Source: Acinetobacter zhairuonensis (lineage in GTDB: Bacteria; Pseudomonadota; Gammaproteobacteria; Pseudomonadales; Moraxellaceae). From it: DNA of 64,000 nucleotides. Both the position numbers and the translations under genes were made by a program. The stretch covers positions 62,001-126,000 of the forward strand of contig NZ_JAKVIM010000005.1 of the NCBI RefSeq assembly GCF_022601715.1. Direction: 5' to 3'. This document shows positions 27,184-36,199 of this stretch, in pieces; the stretch's first letter is position 1; every line of letters starts with the position of its first letter. The notes beneath the pieces were generated by a model, which saw only the letters and a list, made by a program, of their open reading frames with translations, was not told where the DNA came from and made no database searches.

Positions 27184-27966
27184 TTAGGCCAGACGTCGTT
27201 TCTTTTCAATCAGCTTGCCAAACAATAGCCCCAACTCAAACAGCATCCACATCGGGACTGCCAACATAATCATCGATAATGCATCGGGTGGAGTGACAAA
27301 CATGGAGACAAAGAAGCACCCGACCACAATAAAGCGCCGTTTCTCAACCAACTGCTGTGTCGAAACTAGACCAATTAAAATCAGCAACAGTGTGATCACA
27401 GGAATTTCAAAGGTCAGACCAAACACCAAAAACAGTTTTAAACAGAAGCTTAAATAACTATTAATATCGGTCATCGGTGCCACAGTTTCGGGCGTGACAC
27501 TCATAAAGAAATGCAAGATTGAAGGCAAAGCCACATAGTAGGCAAAGGCAATCCCTGCATAAAACAAACTGATACTGCCCACCAATAAAGGTAGCGCCAG
27601 CGATTTTTCTTTTTCATACAGTGCTGGTTTAATAAATACCCAGATTTGATAAAGAATAAACGGCATTGCCAACATCAGTGCCACAAAAAAATTCAGCTTA
27701 AACGGTGCCATAAAGGTTGCGGTGACATCGGTCGCAATCATGGAAGATGATATGGGTAGCTGTGCGCGTAAAGGCTCAGACATCAACTGATAGGTCTGAT
27801 TGGCAAAAGGCAATAAGCAAAAGAACAGTACAATCAATAAGCCGACAATTTTGAATAAATGCTGTCTTAATGCAACCAAATGTTTGGTGATTGGCATTTC
27901 TTCTAAAGGGGCTTGCGTTGGTTGCATGGTGCTTGGCAGATTTTGAGATTCTACAGGCATGTTCAT
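27184..27966 (-). CDS. tatC: Sec-independent protein translocase TatC
   Basis: Receptor subunit that binds twin-arginine signals. The 260-aa protein has six transmembrane segments, the conserved N-terminal HLVALRQHLFKI, the FMAPFKLNFFVALMLAMPFILYQ region (split by the first periplasmic loop) and FGLTFEIPV with the conserved glutamate. It overlaps tatB by four bases (ATGA). Last gene of tatABC. Confidence 0.96.
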   Translation of the reverse strand: MNMPVESQNLPSTMQPTQAPLEEMPITKHLVALRQHLFKIVGLLIVLFFCLLPFANQTYQLMSEPLRAQLPISSSMIATDVTATFMAPFKLNFFVALMLAMPFILYQIWVFIKPALYEKEKSLALPLLVGSISLFYAGIAFAYYVALPSILHFFMSVTPETVAPMTDINSYLSFCLKLFLVFGLTFEIPVITLLLILIGLVSTQQLVEKRRFIVVGCFFVSMFVTPPDALSMIMLAVPMWMLFELGLLFGKLIEKKRRLA

Positions 27967-28427
27967 ACCGCCACCTTTAACTCAGGTAATTGATCAAAAG
28001 CATTCACTGAAGCCGTAGTCTTCTCATTTTTAGGCAGTTTGAATGAAGGTGCAGGATGTCGATGAAGCATGGCGTATTTTTGTTGTTCGAGTGGAATATA
28101 AGTCAAAACTAAATTCTTATTTTGAGTAACGCTGTTTTGCTGTTGTTGTTCGATCGCGCTATGGTTTTGTTGTTGTAGTTCCTGCATCTGAGCCTGCATT
28201 TTTTGCTCAAGTTCTTGAATGCGCTTCATCTCATTTTGCATTTGTTCACGTAATTCAGACATGCGTAATTCACGGTCAATGTCATTTTGCACATTGCTGA
28301 TCATACGTTTCAGTTTGCCATACCATTTGCCCGCAAAACGCGCTGTTTCGGGCAGTTTGTCTGGACCGAGCACCAATAATGCAATGATGCCGAAGGTCAG
28401 CAGTTCAGTCATTCCAATATTGAGCAT
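27963..28427 (-). CDS. tatB: Sec-independent protein translocase TatB
   Basis: A 154-aa protein: one N-terminal helix (NIGMTELLTFGIIALLVLGPDKLPETAR, read to the FGxxELxxxxxxxLxVxGPxxLP pattern), then an amphipathic helix and a long glutamine/glutamate-rich coiled-coil-like tail. The glutamate in the membrane helix and GPDKLP hinge mark TatB rather than TatA. Located between tatA and tatC. Confidence 0.93.
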   Translation of the reverse strand: MLNIGMTELLTFGIIALLVLGPDKLPETARFAGKWYGKLKRMISNVQNDIDRELRMSELREQMQNEMKRIQELEQKMQAQMQELQQQNHSAIEQQQQNSVTQNKNLVLTYIPLEQQKYAMLHRHPAPSFKLPKNEKTTASVNAFDQLPELKVAV

Positions 28428-28445
28428 TTAATGATTACCTGTCAC

Positions 28446-28667
28446 TTATGAACGTGTTGAAGTTTTCACTTCAGCAGTATTTTGATGTTCTAAAGTACGT
28501 GGCTCATTGAGTGCTGCAGTGGTTTCATCGTCTTTAACAGATTTTTTAAAATCTTTAATTGCACCGCCGACATCTTTACCCAAGTTTTTCAGTTTTGATG
28601 TACCAAACAGTAAGATCACGACAATAGCAAAAATCAGCACATGCCAAATTGATAAACCAGCCATCAT
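28446..28667 (-). CDS. tatA: Sec-independent protein translocase TatA
   Basis: A 73-aa protein with one N-terminal transmembrane helix ([17 protein letters not shown]), the [14 protein letters not shown] hinge and an amphipathic helix ending in a polar tail. Forms the translocation pore for folded proteins. First gene of the operon; the start is one of two adjacent ATG codons. Confidence 0.95.
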   Translation of the reverse strand: MMAGLSIWHVLIFAIVVILLFGTSKLKNLGKDVGGAIKDFKKSVKDDETTAALNEPRTLEHQNTAEVKTSTRS

Positions 28668-28810
28668 AATTTCCTCATTTTTAGTTATGCCTTATCTCAA
28701 CAGCTCAAGATGACAGGGGTGTGACGATAGGATTGCAATTTCAAGACAGTGGAGGCTGCGCATCATCGGCGGAATGGGTGTTATGATAATTCGGTGAAAT
28801 TTCAAGGAAT

Positions 28811-29695
28811 ATGAATGTGGCTTTGCTGTTGCCGCTATTGGCATTTTTAACGGGTTTAATGCTTGCCACAACACCAGTAGCCACGCAATTAAAAACCGTT
28901 TTATCGAGCTTATTGGCGCGTTGTTTTATTCCGATTGTGATTATTTACAATATGGTGTTTTACCAAGCAGGCAGCTTGAGCTTGATGCTATTTAGCTTTG
29001 TGGTCGCCATTCTGCTGTTCTACGGTTTCCTTTATTTTTCTAACAACAAACTGAGTGCCTTGTGCTTTAGTTATGTCAATATGGCATGGTTAGGCTTCCC
29101 ATTTGCCATCGCTTTGTTTGGTGCAAAAATTAGTCCTGCCATGGTGGCGTTGTATATTGGAGGTTCTATTTTTGGCAATCTCTGGGCAGTGACCGCGGTC
29201 AGTGATGTGCCACAACCATTCAGCTCTATGGTTAAAAAGGTGGCATATTCTCCTCCGATTATAGCTTTAAGTTTGGCAGCACTGTTCTGGTTGTTTGGTA
29301 TACAGCACTGGCTAGAACAGCATGGGATAGATTGGATTTATGCCGCTGCAAAGTTGGGCATGAGCTTTTCAGGCATGTGTGTTTTGGGAATGTGGCTTCG
29401 GTACACCAAAGTCCAAGCTTCTGACTTGTGGCAAAGTAGCCAAATGGCTGTACTGAAATTGTTGTGTGGCTTAGTTCTTTGTGGTCTGACTTATCGTTTT
29501 ATCCCCATTCCACAGATTGAACAATCTATTGGGGTCATGTTTTTGTTGTTCTGTTTGCCGCCCGCAGCCAATATTGTGGCATTGGAAACTCATTATCAGG
29601 GCACGGGAACCTCAGCCAAATCGATTGCTTCGGGGACAATGGTCAGTTGCGTGGTGGTGAGTCTATATGGATTTATGCTGCATCTGATGTCTTGA
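28811..29695 (+). CDS. AEC-family transporter (auxin efflux carrier type)
   Basis: A 294-aa inner-membrane protein with about ten hydrophobic segments in the inverted-repeat arrangement of the AEC/MFS-unrelated carrier family. Features include the MAWLGFPFAIALFGAKISPAMVALY region and the C-terminal LPPAANIVALETHYQGT loop with the conserved broken helix. Bacterial AEC members move malate, malonate or other organic acids; the substrate here is unknown. Divergent from tatABC with about 140 bp between. Confidence 0.82.
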   Translation: MNVALLLPLLAFLTGLMLATTPVATQLKTVLSSLLARCFIPIVIIYNMVFYQAGSLSLMLFSFVVAILLFYGFLYFSNNKLSALCFSYVNMAWLGFPFAIALFGAKISPAMVALYIGGSIFGNLWAVTAVSDVPQPFSSMVKKVAYSPPIIALSLAALFWLFGIQHWLEQHGIDWIYAAAKLGMSFSGMCVLGMWLRYTKVQASDLWQSSQMAVLKLLCGLVLCGLTYRFIPIPQIEQSIGVMFLLFCLPPAANIVALETHYQGTGTSAKSIASGTMVSCVVVSLYGFMLHLMS

Positions 29696-29699
29696 GGAG

Positions 29700-29730
29700 A
29701 AGTCTTCTCTCCTGAATGGAGAGAGGACTT
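29700..29730. terminator. Hairpin between the AEC transporter gene and rdgB
   Basis: Thirteen-bp stem AAGTCTTCTCTCC / GGAGAGAGGACTT (one G-U pair), 5-nt loop, in the gap between convergent genes. No T run; likely a weak or factor-assisted terminator. Confidence 0.5.
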
Positions 29731-29752
29731 GATACATTAGTGAGTCAGGAAG

Positions 29753-30379
29753 TTATTTTTCCAGACTATGTTTGAATAACTGCATGGCTTGACCACGATG
29801 GCTGATTTTATTTTTTTCTTCTTTACTCATTTCAGCACTAGAAATGCCCAGTTCAGGTAACCAGAATAGCGGGTCATAACCAAAACCATTTTCACCACGT
29901 GCTGCTTCCAACACTTCACCTTTCCAGATGCCTTGGAAAATTTGTGGGAGTGGATCATCGGCATGTTGTACTAGTGCCAAAACACACACGAACATACCTT
30001 CAATTGCTTCACTATCTTTGCGCAGCGGTTTTAATTGCGCTAATAGCTTTTCATTGTTGGCTGCATCATCGCCATGTTCACCTGCAAAACGTGCAGAATA
30101 AATGCCTGGTGCTCCACCTAAAACAGGGACACAAATACCTGAGTCATCTGCAATCGCTGGTTTGCCTGAAATACGGGAAGCGTGACGGGCTTTAATGATG
30201 GCATTTTCAATAAAACTGAGACCATCTTCAACAGCATCTTCAATATTGAGTTGACCTTGAGGCACAACGTTGACTGGCAGTTGCAGTTCGGCAAAAAGTT
30301 TTTCAAATTCAGCAATTTTGCCTTTGTTATTGCTGGCAAGTACCAAAGTACCCTTAGATAACCAATCTTGTGCAGACAT
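29753..30379 (-). CDS. rdgB: XTP/dITP diphosphatase (Ham1/RdgB family)
   Basis: House-cleaning nucleotide pyrophosphatase that removes dITP and XTP. The 208-aa protein has LVLASNNKGKIAEFEKLF at the N-terminus, ADDSGICVPVLGGAPGIYSARFAG (in two halves: substrate-binding Asp-Asp and the SARFAG motif), and FGYDPLFWLPE with KNKISHRGQA near the end. The ATG at 30379 is chosen because AGGG lies 8 nt upstream; ATG 30385 and GTG 30388 are too close to that site. Confidence 0.95.
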   Translation of the reverse strand: MSAQDWLSKGTLVLASNNKGKIAEFEKLFAELQLPVNVVPQGQLNIEDAVEDGLSFIENAIIKARHASRISGKPAIADDSGICVPVLGGAPGIYSARFAGEHGDDAANNEKLLAQLKPLRKDSEAIEGMFVCVLALVQHADDPLPQIFQGIWKGEVLEAARGENGFGYDPLFWLPELGISSAEMSKEEKNKISHRGQAMQLFKHSLEK

Positions 30380-30528
30380 GAACATCACCCTAATTCTTGA
30401 ATTGGCATATTTTAGTCGATTTTAGTTTGGGAGTCGGATTATATTTATAACAGGCGGCTTTATTGCTTGTTTTTTATCAATGAAGTCCAGTGTGATAAAA
30501 CTCAGTCAGCGAGCAAAATAGGTGAGTC

Positions 30529-30786
30529 ATGCATAATTGGCAACATGATGATTTATACACAGCATATGCGGTTTCAAGTCGTCATCGGCATATCCTGCAA
30601 GATAGTCATCTCTGTGGTTGTTTTTACTGTTTAGAAACTTTTCAATATGCGCAAATCCAAGCGTGGACAGATCAAGCAAACACCGCAATTTGCCCCTATT
30701 GTGGGATTGATGCGGTGATCGGTTCAGCTTCAGGTTATCCAGTTAACGCTGAGTTTTTAAAAGCCATGCATATACACTGGTTTTAG
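30529..30786 (+). CDS. Small protein with zinc-ribbon-like cysteines
   Basis: An 85-aa soluble protein with CGCFYC in the middle and CPYCG about 20 residues later, a CxxC...CxxC arrangement that would bind one zinc. Rich in His and Tyr (AVSSRHRHILQDSHLCG). It resembles the short cytoplasmic proteins found widely in Proteobacteria without assigned role. Divergent from rdgB; ends at a bidirectional terminator. Confidence 0.65.
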   Translation: MHNWQHDDLYTAYAVSSRHRHILQDSHLCGCFYCLETFQYAQIQAWTDQANTAICPYCGIDAVIGSASGYPVNAEFLKAMHIHWF

Positions 30787-30794
30787 CGAGTAAA

Positions 30795-30826
30795 TAAAAA
30801 AGCACCCGAAGGTGCTTTTAAAAAAT
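30795..30826. terminator. Bidirectional terminator
   Basis: Stem AAAAGCACC / GGTGCTTTT with a CGAA tetraloop, A-rich and T-rich flanks, between the convergent zinc-ribbon and Sel1 genes. Confidence 0.88.
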
Positions 30827-30836
30827 AGAATGCAAA

Positions 30837-31424
30837 TTATTGCGTCTGAATCCATTTGTCTGCACGGTCACGTGCCAAACGAATCTGGTCTTGAGTCAAG
30901 TTGGCAGCCAAAGCGGTTTTTTTGCCTTCTGACATGCTAATCACTTTATTGTCGAGCATGCCATCACGAGTTGAAAGCTCATACCACTGGTAAGCACCAA
31001 TGTAGTTTTTCTTTTGCTCTTCCATCATGGCAAGGTTAAAGCTGGCACGGTTATCACCGTGGCTCGCTGCCTTTTCAAAGTATTGGCGAGCCAAAGTTTC
31101 GCTCTTGGCAACACCTACACCATCGGCATACATACGACCCACATTTAACTGCGCAGGGGATAAGCCCTGATCTGCAGCCGCTTTAAACCAAGCAAAAGCC
31201 TGACGGTCATCTTGCTTGATGTCTTTACCTGTTTGGTATTTGGTGCCTAAGTAAAACTGTGCAGCAGGTTGACCTGCTTTTGCAGCTTTGACTAAGTTAT
31301 CAATATCCATGGTTGAATATTGGGCAGCTTGACTAGAAATTGAAGCAGATGGCGAAACATACTCAGCATGAGACTGAATGCTAAAAAGTCCAAAAACTAG
31401 TGTGCTTAATAATAATTTTTTCAT
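30837..31424 (-). CDS. Periplasmic Sel1-repeat protein
   Basis: A 195-aa protein with a Sec signal peptide (MKKLLLSTLVFGLFSIQSHAE, cut after SHA). The mature part contains about three Sel1-like repeats: AQFYLGTKYQTGKDIKQDDR, AQLNVGRMYADGVGVAKSET and ASFNLAMMEEQKKNYIGAYQ. These form helical pairs that mediate protein contacts. The ATG overlaps the metW stop (ATGA), so it is translated with metX-metW although a link to methionine is not obvious. Confidence 0.85.
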   Translation of the reverse strand: MKKLLLSTLVFGLFSIQSHAEYVSPSASISSQAAQYSTMDIDNLVKAAKAGQPAAQFYLGTKYQTGKDIKQDDRQAFAWFKAAADQGLSPAQLNVGRMYADGVGVAKSETLARQYFEKAASHGDNRASFNLAMMEEQKKNYIGAYQWYELSTRDGMLDNKVISMSEGKKTALAANLTQDQIRLARDRADKWIQTQ

Positions 31425-32014
31425 AGCGCGCTCACTCGATAAATTGCGACTTCACCAAACAGATTCGGGATATGTTTACTGAGTAAACTACCTTGCTGAT
31501 CCCCATTAACGGCGAGTCGATTAATTATTCGGATGTTGTTTTCTGCACAAAGTGCTTCAAAATCTCGAAAAGTACATAAGTGGATGTTTGGAGTATTATA
31601 CCACATATACGGTAATGCTTCTGAAACAGGCATCATTCCTTTCAAAGCCAAGAAAGAACGAGTCTTCCAATGCGCAAAGTTCGGAAAGGTAATAATTGCT
31701 TGTTTCCCCACACGCACCATATCTCGTAATAATACGTCAGGTGCATCTACAGCTTGCAAAGCTTGTGCCATCACCACATAGTCAAAAGATTGGTCGGCAA
31801 AGCGACTTAAACCAAGATTTAAGTCCTGCTGGATAATATTTAACCCCCGGCTGATCGCAATTGCAATCTTTTCCTGATCAATTTCTAAGCCGTATGCACG
31901 AATATTGTGCTGTTTACTCATATGAGCCAGCAATTCGCCATCACCACAGCCCAAATCGAGCACTTTGGAGTCTGGTTTAATCCATGCTTCTGCGAGTTGA
32001 TGATCGATACGCAT
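31421..32014 (-). CDS. metW: Methionine biosynthesis protein MetW
   Basis: A 197-aa class I methyltransferase-fold protein paired with MetX; in some bacteria it is needed for homoserine acylation/activity of MetX. Motif I is KVLDLGCGDGELLAHM, followed by GLEIDQEKI and FDYVVMAQALQAVD, and the conserved FPNFAHWKTR. Its ATG shares one base with the metX stop (TAATG). Confidence 0.94.
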   Translation of the reverse strand: MRIDHQLAEAWIKPDSKVLDLGCGDGELLAHMSKQHNIRAYGLEIDQEKIAIAISRGLNIIQQDLNLGLSRFADQSFDYVVMAQALQAVDAPDVLLRDMVRVGKQAIITFPNFAHWKTRSFLALKGMMPVSEALPYMWYNTPNIHLCTFRDFEALCAENNIRIINRLAVNGDQQGSLLSKHIPNLFGEVAIYRVSAL

Positions 32015-33174
32015 TACACAGCCTCCTTAGGGGTAGATTTAAGGTGTTCTTCACCACCTAAAAATGCACGCAATGATTTTACATACAGCGGAATTGGGAA
32101 CAAGAACGAGTCATGACCTTGTTCTGCTTCAATGTCTAGATAACAGACGGGTTTATGGTTGGTAATCAGTGCATCCACAATTTCCTGCGAACGTTCAGGA
32201 GTAAAGCGCCAGTCTGTGGTAAATGACACCACTAAAAATTGACATTGGGTGTTTGACATCGCTTGTGTTAATGAATGTTCATATTCACGTGACGGATCGA
32301 AATAATCCAGTGCCTTGGTCATAATCAGATAGGTATTGGCATCAAAGTTACGACTAAATTGTTCACCTTGATAACGCAAATAACTTTCCACTTGGAACTC
32401 GACATCAAAGCCATACATAAATTTGCCGGACTTTAAGTCACGACCAAATTTTTGTTTCATGGCTTCTTCAGACAGATAGGTAATATGACCGACCATACGC
32501 GCCAAAATCAAACCACGTTTTGGATAGCTGTCATGTTCTAAATAGCGGCCTTGATGAAAGTCTGGGTCAGATAAAATGGACTGACGTGCCACTTCGTTAA
32601 AGGCAATATTTTGAGCAGATAGTTTTGGTGCGCTGGCGATGATCACGCATTTCTGTAAGCGCTCAGGATAATCAACCGACCATTGTAAAGCCTGCATGCC
32701 CCCCAAAGAACCACCAATAATCGCATACCAAGTTTGAATGCCTAAGCGGTCAGACAACATGGCTTGAGTTTTCACCCAGTCACGTACCGTCACTAACGGA
32801 AAGTCGGGACCATATGGACGATTATCATTTTCTGGATTTGGCGAAATTGGACCCGTCGAACCGCTACAACCCCCAATATTATTTAAAGCGACAACAAAGA
32901 ATTTGGAAGTATCAATCGCTTTTCCAGGACCAATACAAGCATCCCACCAGCCTGCTTTTTTATCATCTTCATGATGATAACCTGCTGCATGGTGATGTCC
33001 CGACAAGGCGTGACAAATAAGAATGGCATTCGAGTGATCTGCGTTGAGTGTGCCGTAGGTTTCAACCATCATTTCAAAACGTGGTAAAACGCGACCACAT
33101 TCAAGTTCTAACGGCTCTTCGAATTGGAACTTTTGTGGGGTTACGAGACCCACTGAGTCAGATGGAAAAGACAC
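32014..33174 (-). CDS. metX: Homoserine O-acyltransferase (MetX)
   Basis: Acylates homoserine (acetyl- or succinyl-CoA) in methionine synthesis. The 386-aa alpha/beta-hydrolase protein has the nucleophile motif [13 protein letters not shown], the conserved [15 protein letters not shown] oxyanion region and the catalytic HDSFL at the C-terminus. I chose the GTG at 33174, which gives the family start [14 protein letters not shown]; the longer frame begins at a TTG inside the leuA terminator. Acyl donor cannot be decided here. First gene of metX-metW-Sel1. Confidence 0.93.
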   Translation of the reverse strand: MSFPSDSVGLVTPQKFQFEEPLELECGRVLPRFEMMVETYGTLNADHSNAILICHALSGHHHAAGYHHEDDKKAGWWDACIGPGKAIDTSKFFVVALNNIGGCSGSTGPISPNPENDNRPYGPDFPLVTVRDWVKTQAMLSDRLGIQTWYAIIGGSLGGMQALQWSVDYPERLQKCVIIASAPKLSAQNIAFNEVARQSILSDPDFHQGRYLEHDSYPKRGLILARMVGHITYLSEEAMKQKFGRDLKSGKFMYGFDVEFQVESYLRYQGEQFSRNFDANTYLIMTKALDYFDPSREYEHSLTQAMSNTQCQFLVVSFTTDWRFTPERSQEIVDALITNHKPVCYLDIEAEQGHDSFLFPIPLYVKSLRAFLGGEEHLKSTPKEAV

Positions 33175-33211
33175 AGAAATACTTCGCCTTAAATTTTTTA
33201 GATCAATAAAC

Positions 33212-33240
33212 AAAAGGATACCACTTGAGGGTATCCTTCT
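33212..33240 (-). terminator. Terminator of leuA
   Basis: Nine-bp stem AAGGATACC / GGTATCCTT with a 7-nt loop, then TTG TTT on the minus strand, 36 nt past the leuA stop. Confidence 0.75.
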
Positions 33241-33275
33241 AAAGTCATTTTAGTGCTAATTATTATTGCTAATAC

Positions 33276-34973
33276 TTATACCGCAGCAGCAATAACTTGT
33301 TCGGTGCTAAGCACGCCTTGTTCAATTAAACGGTTAGTACATGCAAGGATTGCTTCAATCGAGGCAGTGACAATATTGTCATGTACGCCAGCACCAAAGG
33401 CAGATTTACCTGTACCTTTCACCTGAATTTCAATCAACGCTAAGGCTTTCGCATGTGCACCAGAACTAATGCTACGTTCTTCATAGTTCAAGACATCAAT
33501 TGGCAATTGAAGTGCATTTAACATCGCTGAAATCGGACCGTTACCTTCACCACGTAAATGTTGCGTTTCACCATCAAGTTCGATATCTAACTCAATTACT
33601 TGGTTGCCATTTTCATCAGACAAGCGGTAATTTTTCGCTGAATAATGTGCATCTTTGGTTTCGACATACTTATCTTTGAACAAGCTCCAGATTTGCTGTG
33701 CTGAAACTTCAACACCTTCTTCATCTGCGACTTGCTGTACCACTTGTGAGAATTCGATTTGTAAACGACGTGGCAACACCACGTTGTAGTTCGATTCTAA
33801 TAAGTACGAAATACCACCTTTACCTGATTGAGAGTTGACACGAATTACCGCATCGTAGTCACGGCCCAAGTCTTTCGGATCAATTGGTAAGTACGGCATA
33901 TCCCAGATTTCTTCATTTTTCTGGTATTCAAAGCCTTTCTTAATCGCATCTTGGTGTGAACCAGAGAATGCGGTGAAGACCAAGTCACCTGCATATGGAT
34001 GACGTGGATGTACAGGTAAGCCCGTACATTCTTCAATCGTGGCAATCACTTCATTAATGTTAGAGAAGTCTAAGTTTGGTGCGACACCTTGGGTATACAT
34101 GTTCAAGGCAATTGCAGCAACGTCAACGTTACCTGTACGCTCACCGTTACCGAAGACACAGCCTTCTACACGGTCGGCACCTGCCATAATCGCCAATTCA
34201 GAAGCCGCGATACCACAGCCACGGTCATTGTGGCAGTGCACAGAGATGATCACGCCGTCACGACGGGCAATGTTGCGGTGCATCCATTCAATTTGGTCAG
34301 CGTAAACGTTTGGTGTCGACACTTCGACCGTTGCAGGCAAGTTTAAAATGACTTTCTGTTCTGGACGTGCATCCCAGATTTCAGTCACAGCATCACAGAC
34401 ATCTTTAGCAACTTCTAATTCAGTTGCAGAGAAGCATTCTGGGCTGTATTGGAAGACCCATTCAGTTTCTGGTTGCTGTGCTGCATATTCTTTAACTTTT
34501 TCTGCTGCATTGATGGCTAATTGTTTTGCACCAGCTACATCCACATTCAATACTTTTTGACGGAATGTTGGAGAGTTTGAGTTATAGATGTGCACAATTG
34601 CGCGTTTAGCACCTTGTAAAGACTCGAAGGTACGTTGAATCAAGTGATCACGCGCTTGAACTAAAACTTCAATGTAGACGTCATCAGGAATATGACCTTC
34701 TTCAATCAATTTTCGCGTGAAGTCAAAGTCAATTTGAGACGCAGAAGGGAAGCCAATTTCAATATGTTTAAAACCAATTTTCACCAACATTTGGAACATT
34801 TTGAACTTTTGTTCCATGTCCATTGGTTCAAAAATTGCTTGGTTACCGTCACGAAGGTCGGTACTCATCCAAATCGGCGCTTGAGTAATTTCTTTGTTTG
34901 GCCATTGACGGTCAGGCAAGTCTACACGCTGGTACATGCGACGGTATTTTTTACTTGGATCAGCCAACATCAT
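33276..34973 (-). CDS. leuA: 2-isopropylmalate synthase (long form)
   Basis: First committed enzyme of leucine synthesis: 2-oxoisovalerate plus acetyl-CoA. The 565-aa protein has [13 protein letters not shown] (metal-binding aspartate) and the [16 protein letters not shown] motif in the TIM barrel, and a C-terminal LeuA dimer/regulatory domain with [14 protein letters not shown] for leucine feedback. Length and sequence style are of the yeast/actinobacterial-like 'LeuA type 2' group. The ATG at 34973 has AGGA 7 nt upstream. A leader ORF with clustered Leu codons lies 130 nt upstream, so expression is probably attenuated by leucyl-tRNA supply. Confidence 0.96.
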   Translation of the reverse strand: MMLADPSKKYRRMYQRVDLPDRQWPNKEITQAPIWMSTDLRDGNQAIFEPMDMEQKFKMFQMLVKIGFKHIEIGFPSASQIDFDFTRKLIEEGHIPDDVYIEVLVQARDHLIQRTFESLQGAKRAIVHIYNSNSPTFRQKVLNVDVAGAKQLAINAAEKVKEYAAQQPETEWVFQYSPECFSATELEVAKDVCDAVTEIWDARPEQKVILNLPATVEVSTPNVYADQIEWMHRNIARRDGVIISVHCHNDRGCGIAASELAIMAGADRVEGCVFGNGERTGNVDVAAIALNMYTQGVAPNLDFSNINEVIATIEECTGLPVHPRHPYAGDLVFTAFSGSHQDAIKKGFEYQKNEEIWDMPYLPIDPKDLGRDYDAVIRVNSQSGKGGISYLLESNYNVVLPRRLQIEFSQVVQQVADEEGVEVSAQQIWSLFKDKYVETKDAHYSAKNYRLSDENGNQVIELDIELDGETQHLRGEGNGPISAMLNALQLPIDVLNYEERSISSGAHAKALALIEIQVKGTGKSAFGAGVHDNIVTASIEAILACTNRLIEQGVLSTEQVIAAAV

Positions 34974-35102
34974 GAGGAACTCCTTGTGTAGTGTCCGTTG
35001 CTCGGTATTATTAAAATGCAACTAACTACTAATATATGGTGTCTATTTCAACAAAATTAAAGGGATATTCAGGGGGTGATTGCTCAAAAAAAGCAAAAAT
35101 TT

Positions 35103-35189
35103 TTATACGCGCGCGTGGCGCAGCATCAGGAGATTCAATTGAGGTTGAGCGTGAGTCGAAAAAGCAAAAATATCATTCGTTTTCATCAT
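35103..35189 (-). CDS. Putative leucine leader peptide upstream of leuA
   Basis: A 28-codon frame starting ATG ATG and ending GTA TAA, reading MMKTNDIFAFSTHAQPQ then LNLLMLRHARV. Four leucine codons fall in the six positions L-N-L-L-M-L (TTG AAT CTC CTG ATG CTG), the layout of amino-acid-operon leader peptides. It ends 129 nt before leuA. GCTCAA inside the leader can pair with TTGAGC just after its stop, and that copy also forms TTGCT / AGCAA locally, so two exclusive RNA structures are possible. No classic T-run terminator is seen, and the ribosome site is weak. Assignment is inference from codon layout and position. Confidence 0.6.
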   Translation of the reverse strand: MMKTNDIFAFSTHAQPQLNLLMLRHARV

Positions 35190-35263
35190 GTAACCATCAA
35201 GATCAATATACGGGTTTCACTTAGGCAGGTATTCGCATAGCTTCAAAGCAGTCTAGGCGAAAA

Positions 35264-35278
35264 TTGCACTCGGTGCAA
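35264..35278. repeat. 15-bp inverted repeat in the leuA leader region
   Basis: TTGCAC-TCG-GTGCAA, a perfect 6-bp-arm palindrome just downstream of the candidate leuA promoter and upstream of the leader ORF. Could be an operator or a 5'-leader hairpin; nothing decides between them. Confidence 0.4.
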
Positions 35279-35282
35279 AAAG

Positions 35283-35310
35283 TTCATAATTTATTCTAAT
35301 CGGATTGCAA
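35283..35310 (-). promoter_or_regulatory. Candidate promoter of the leuA leader transcript
   Basis: On the minus strand, TTGCAA (35310-35305), a 16-nt spacer and TATGAA (35288-35283). Would give a leader of about 90 nt before the leader ORF. The rest of the 390-bp gap between leuA and the hydroxylase gene shows no other gene. Confidence 0.35.
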
Positions 35311-35412
35311 GGGAAATGTTTTTCTAATTTTGCAGTATTATTTTAATATTAGAAAAAATTTCCCAAGATATGATTTTTATTTGAAAATAAAATGGATAAG
35401 TGGGAGAGAAGT

Positions 35413-36096
35413 TTATAATTCTGACCACATTCGAATCAGGTTGTGATAAATGTTGGTTAGTTTCATGACTTCAGGATAAGCATCATCATGATCTTGACGT
35501 AATTGACGAATGCTTTCATCAAGATTGAAAAGTAAATGACGTTTCTGGTCATCACGAATCAAACTTTGTACCCAGAAAAATGAAGCAAAACGAGTGCCAC
35601 GACTAATGCTACTGACTTCATGCAAGCTGGTTGCTGGATAGAGCACGACATCGCCGGCAGGTAACTTCACTTCATGATAGCCATAGGTATCTTCAATCAC
35701 CAAATCACCGCCATCATATTCTTCGGGTTCACTTAAAAATAATGTACAGGATAAATCTGTGCGCATTTGTTGTGAGGTGCCACGAATCAGGCGAATTGAG
35801 TTATCTACATGAAAACCAAAACTTTCATGTTCATCATAACGGTTAAACAGTGGTGGAATAATTTGATGCGGCAAAGCAGCGGCTTGAAAAACTGGATTCT
35901 TCCAGATGGCTTGAATTACCAACTCACTCAAGTGATGGGTGAGGGGATCATTTTCAGAAAGTTGTTGATTTTGTTTAACTGATGCAGAAAGGGTACCTGC
36001 TGTTACTTTCCCACCTACCCAATTTGCTGTTGCCATCAATTGGCGGAATTCAGCGACTTGTTCTTTGGATAAAACATTTGGAATGTGATGAATCAC
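35413..36096 (-). CDS. piuC: PKHD-type Fe(II)/2-oxoglutarate hydroxylase (PiuC/YbiX family)
   Basis: A 227-aa Fe(II)/2OG dioxygenase-family protein that in Pseudomonas and E. coli accompanies the PiuA/Fiu siderophore receptor. The iron-binding HxD motif is in FGFHVDNSIRLI and the distal His in TSLHEVSSISRGTR, whose arginine binds 2-oxoglutarate. Starts MIHHIPNVLSKEQVAEFRQL as in the family. It is downstream of a Fiu/PiuA-like receptor on the same strand, though a terminator lies between. Probable role is modification linked to iron uptake; substrate unknown. Confidence 0.9.
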   Translation of the reverse strand: MIHHIPNVLSKEQVAEFRQLMATANWVGGKVTAGTLSASVKQNQQLSENDPLTHHLSELVIQAIWKNPVFQAAALPHQIIPPLFNRYDEHESFGFHVDNSIRLIRGTSQQMRTDLSCTLFLSEPEEYDGGDLVIEDTYGYHEVKLPAGDVVLYPATSLHEVSSISRGTRFASFFWVQSLIRDDQKRHLLFNLDESIRQLRQDHDDAYPEVMKLTNIYHNLIRMWSEL

Positions 36097-36126
36097 AGCC
36101 TATATCCTTTTAATGAAATGGTTATA

Positions 36127-36154
36127 AAAATAGCCTCTGGGCAGAGGCTATTTT
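36127..36154 (-). terminator. Terminator between the Fiu-like receptor gene and piuC
   Basis: Twelve-bp stem AAAATAGCCTCT / AGAGGCTATTTT with a 4-nt loop and short T run, 45 nt past the receptor stop. Confidence 0.75.
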
Positions 36155-36199
36155 ATCTTAACTTAAGCCAATTCCATAATTAACTTATGGGATTGGATC

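Noticed and set aside
35036..35224. 62-codon plus-strand frame in the leuA upstream gap
   Set aside because: It overlaps the leader peptide on the opposite strand, has unusual composition and no family pattern; the minus-strand leader explains the region better.
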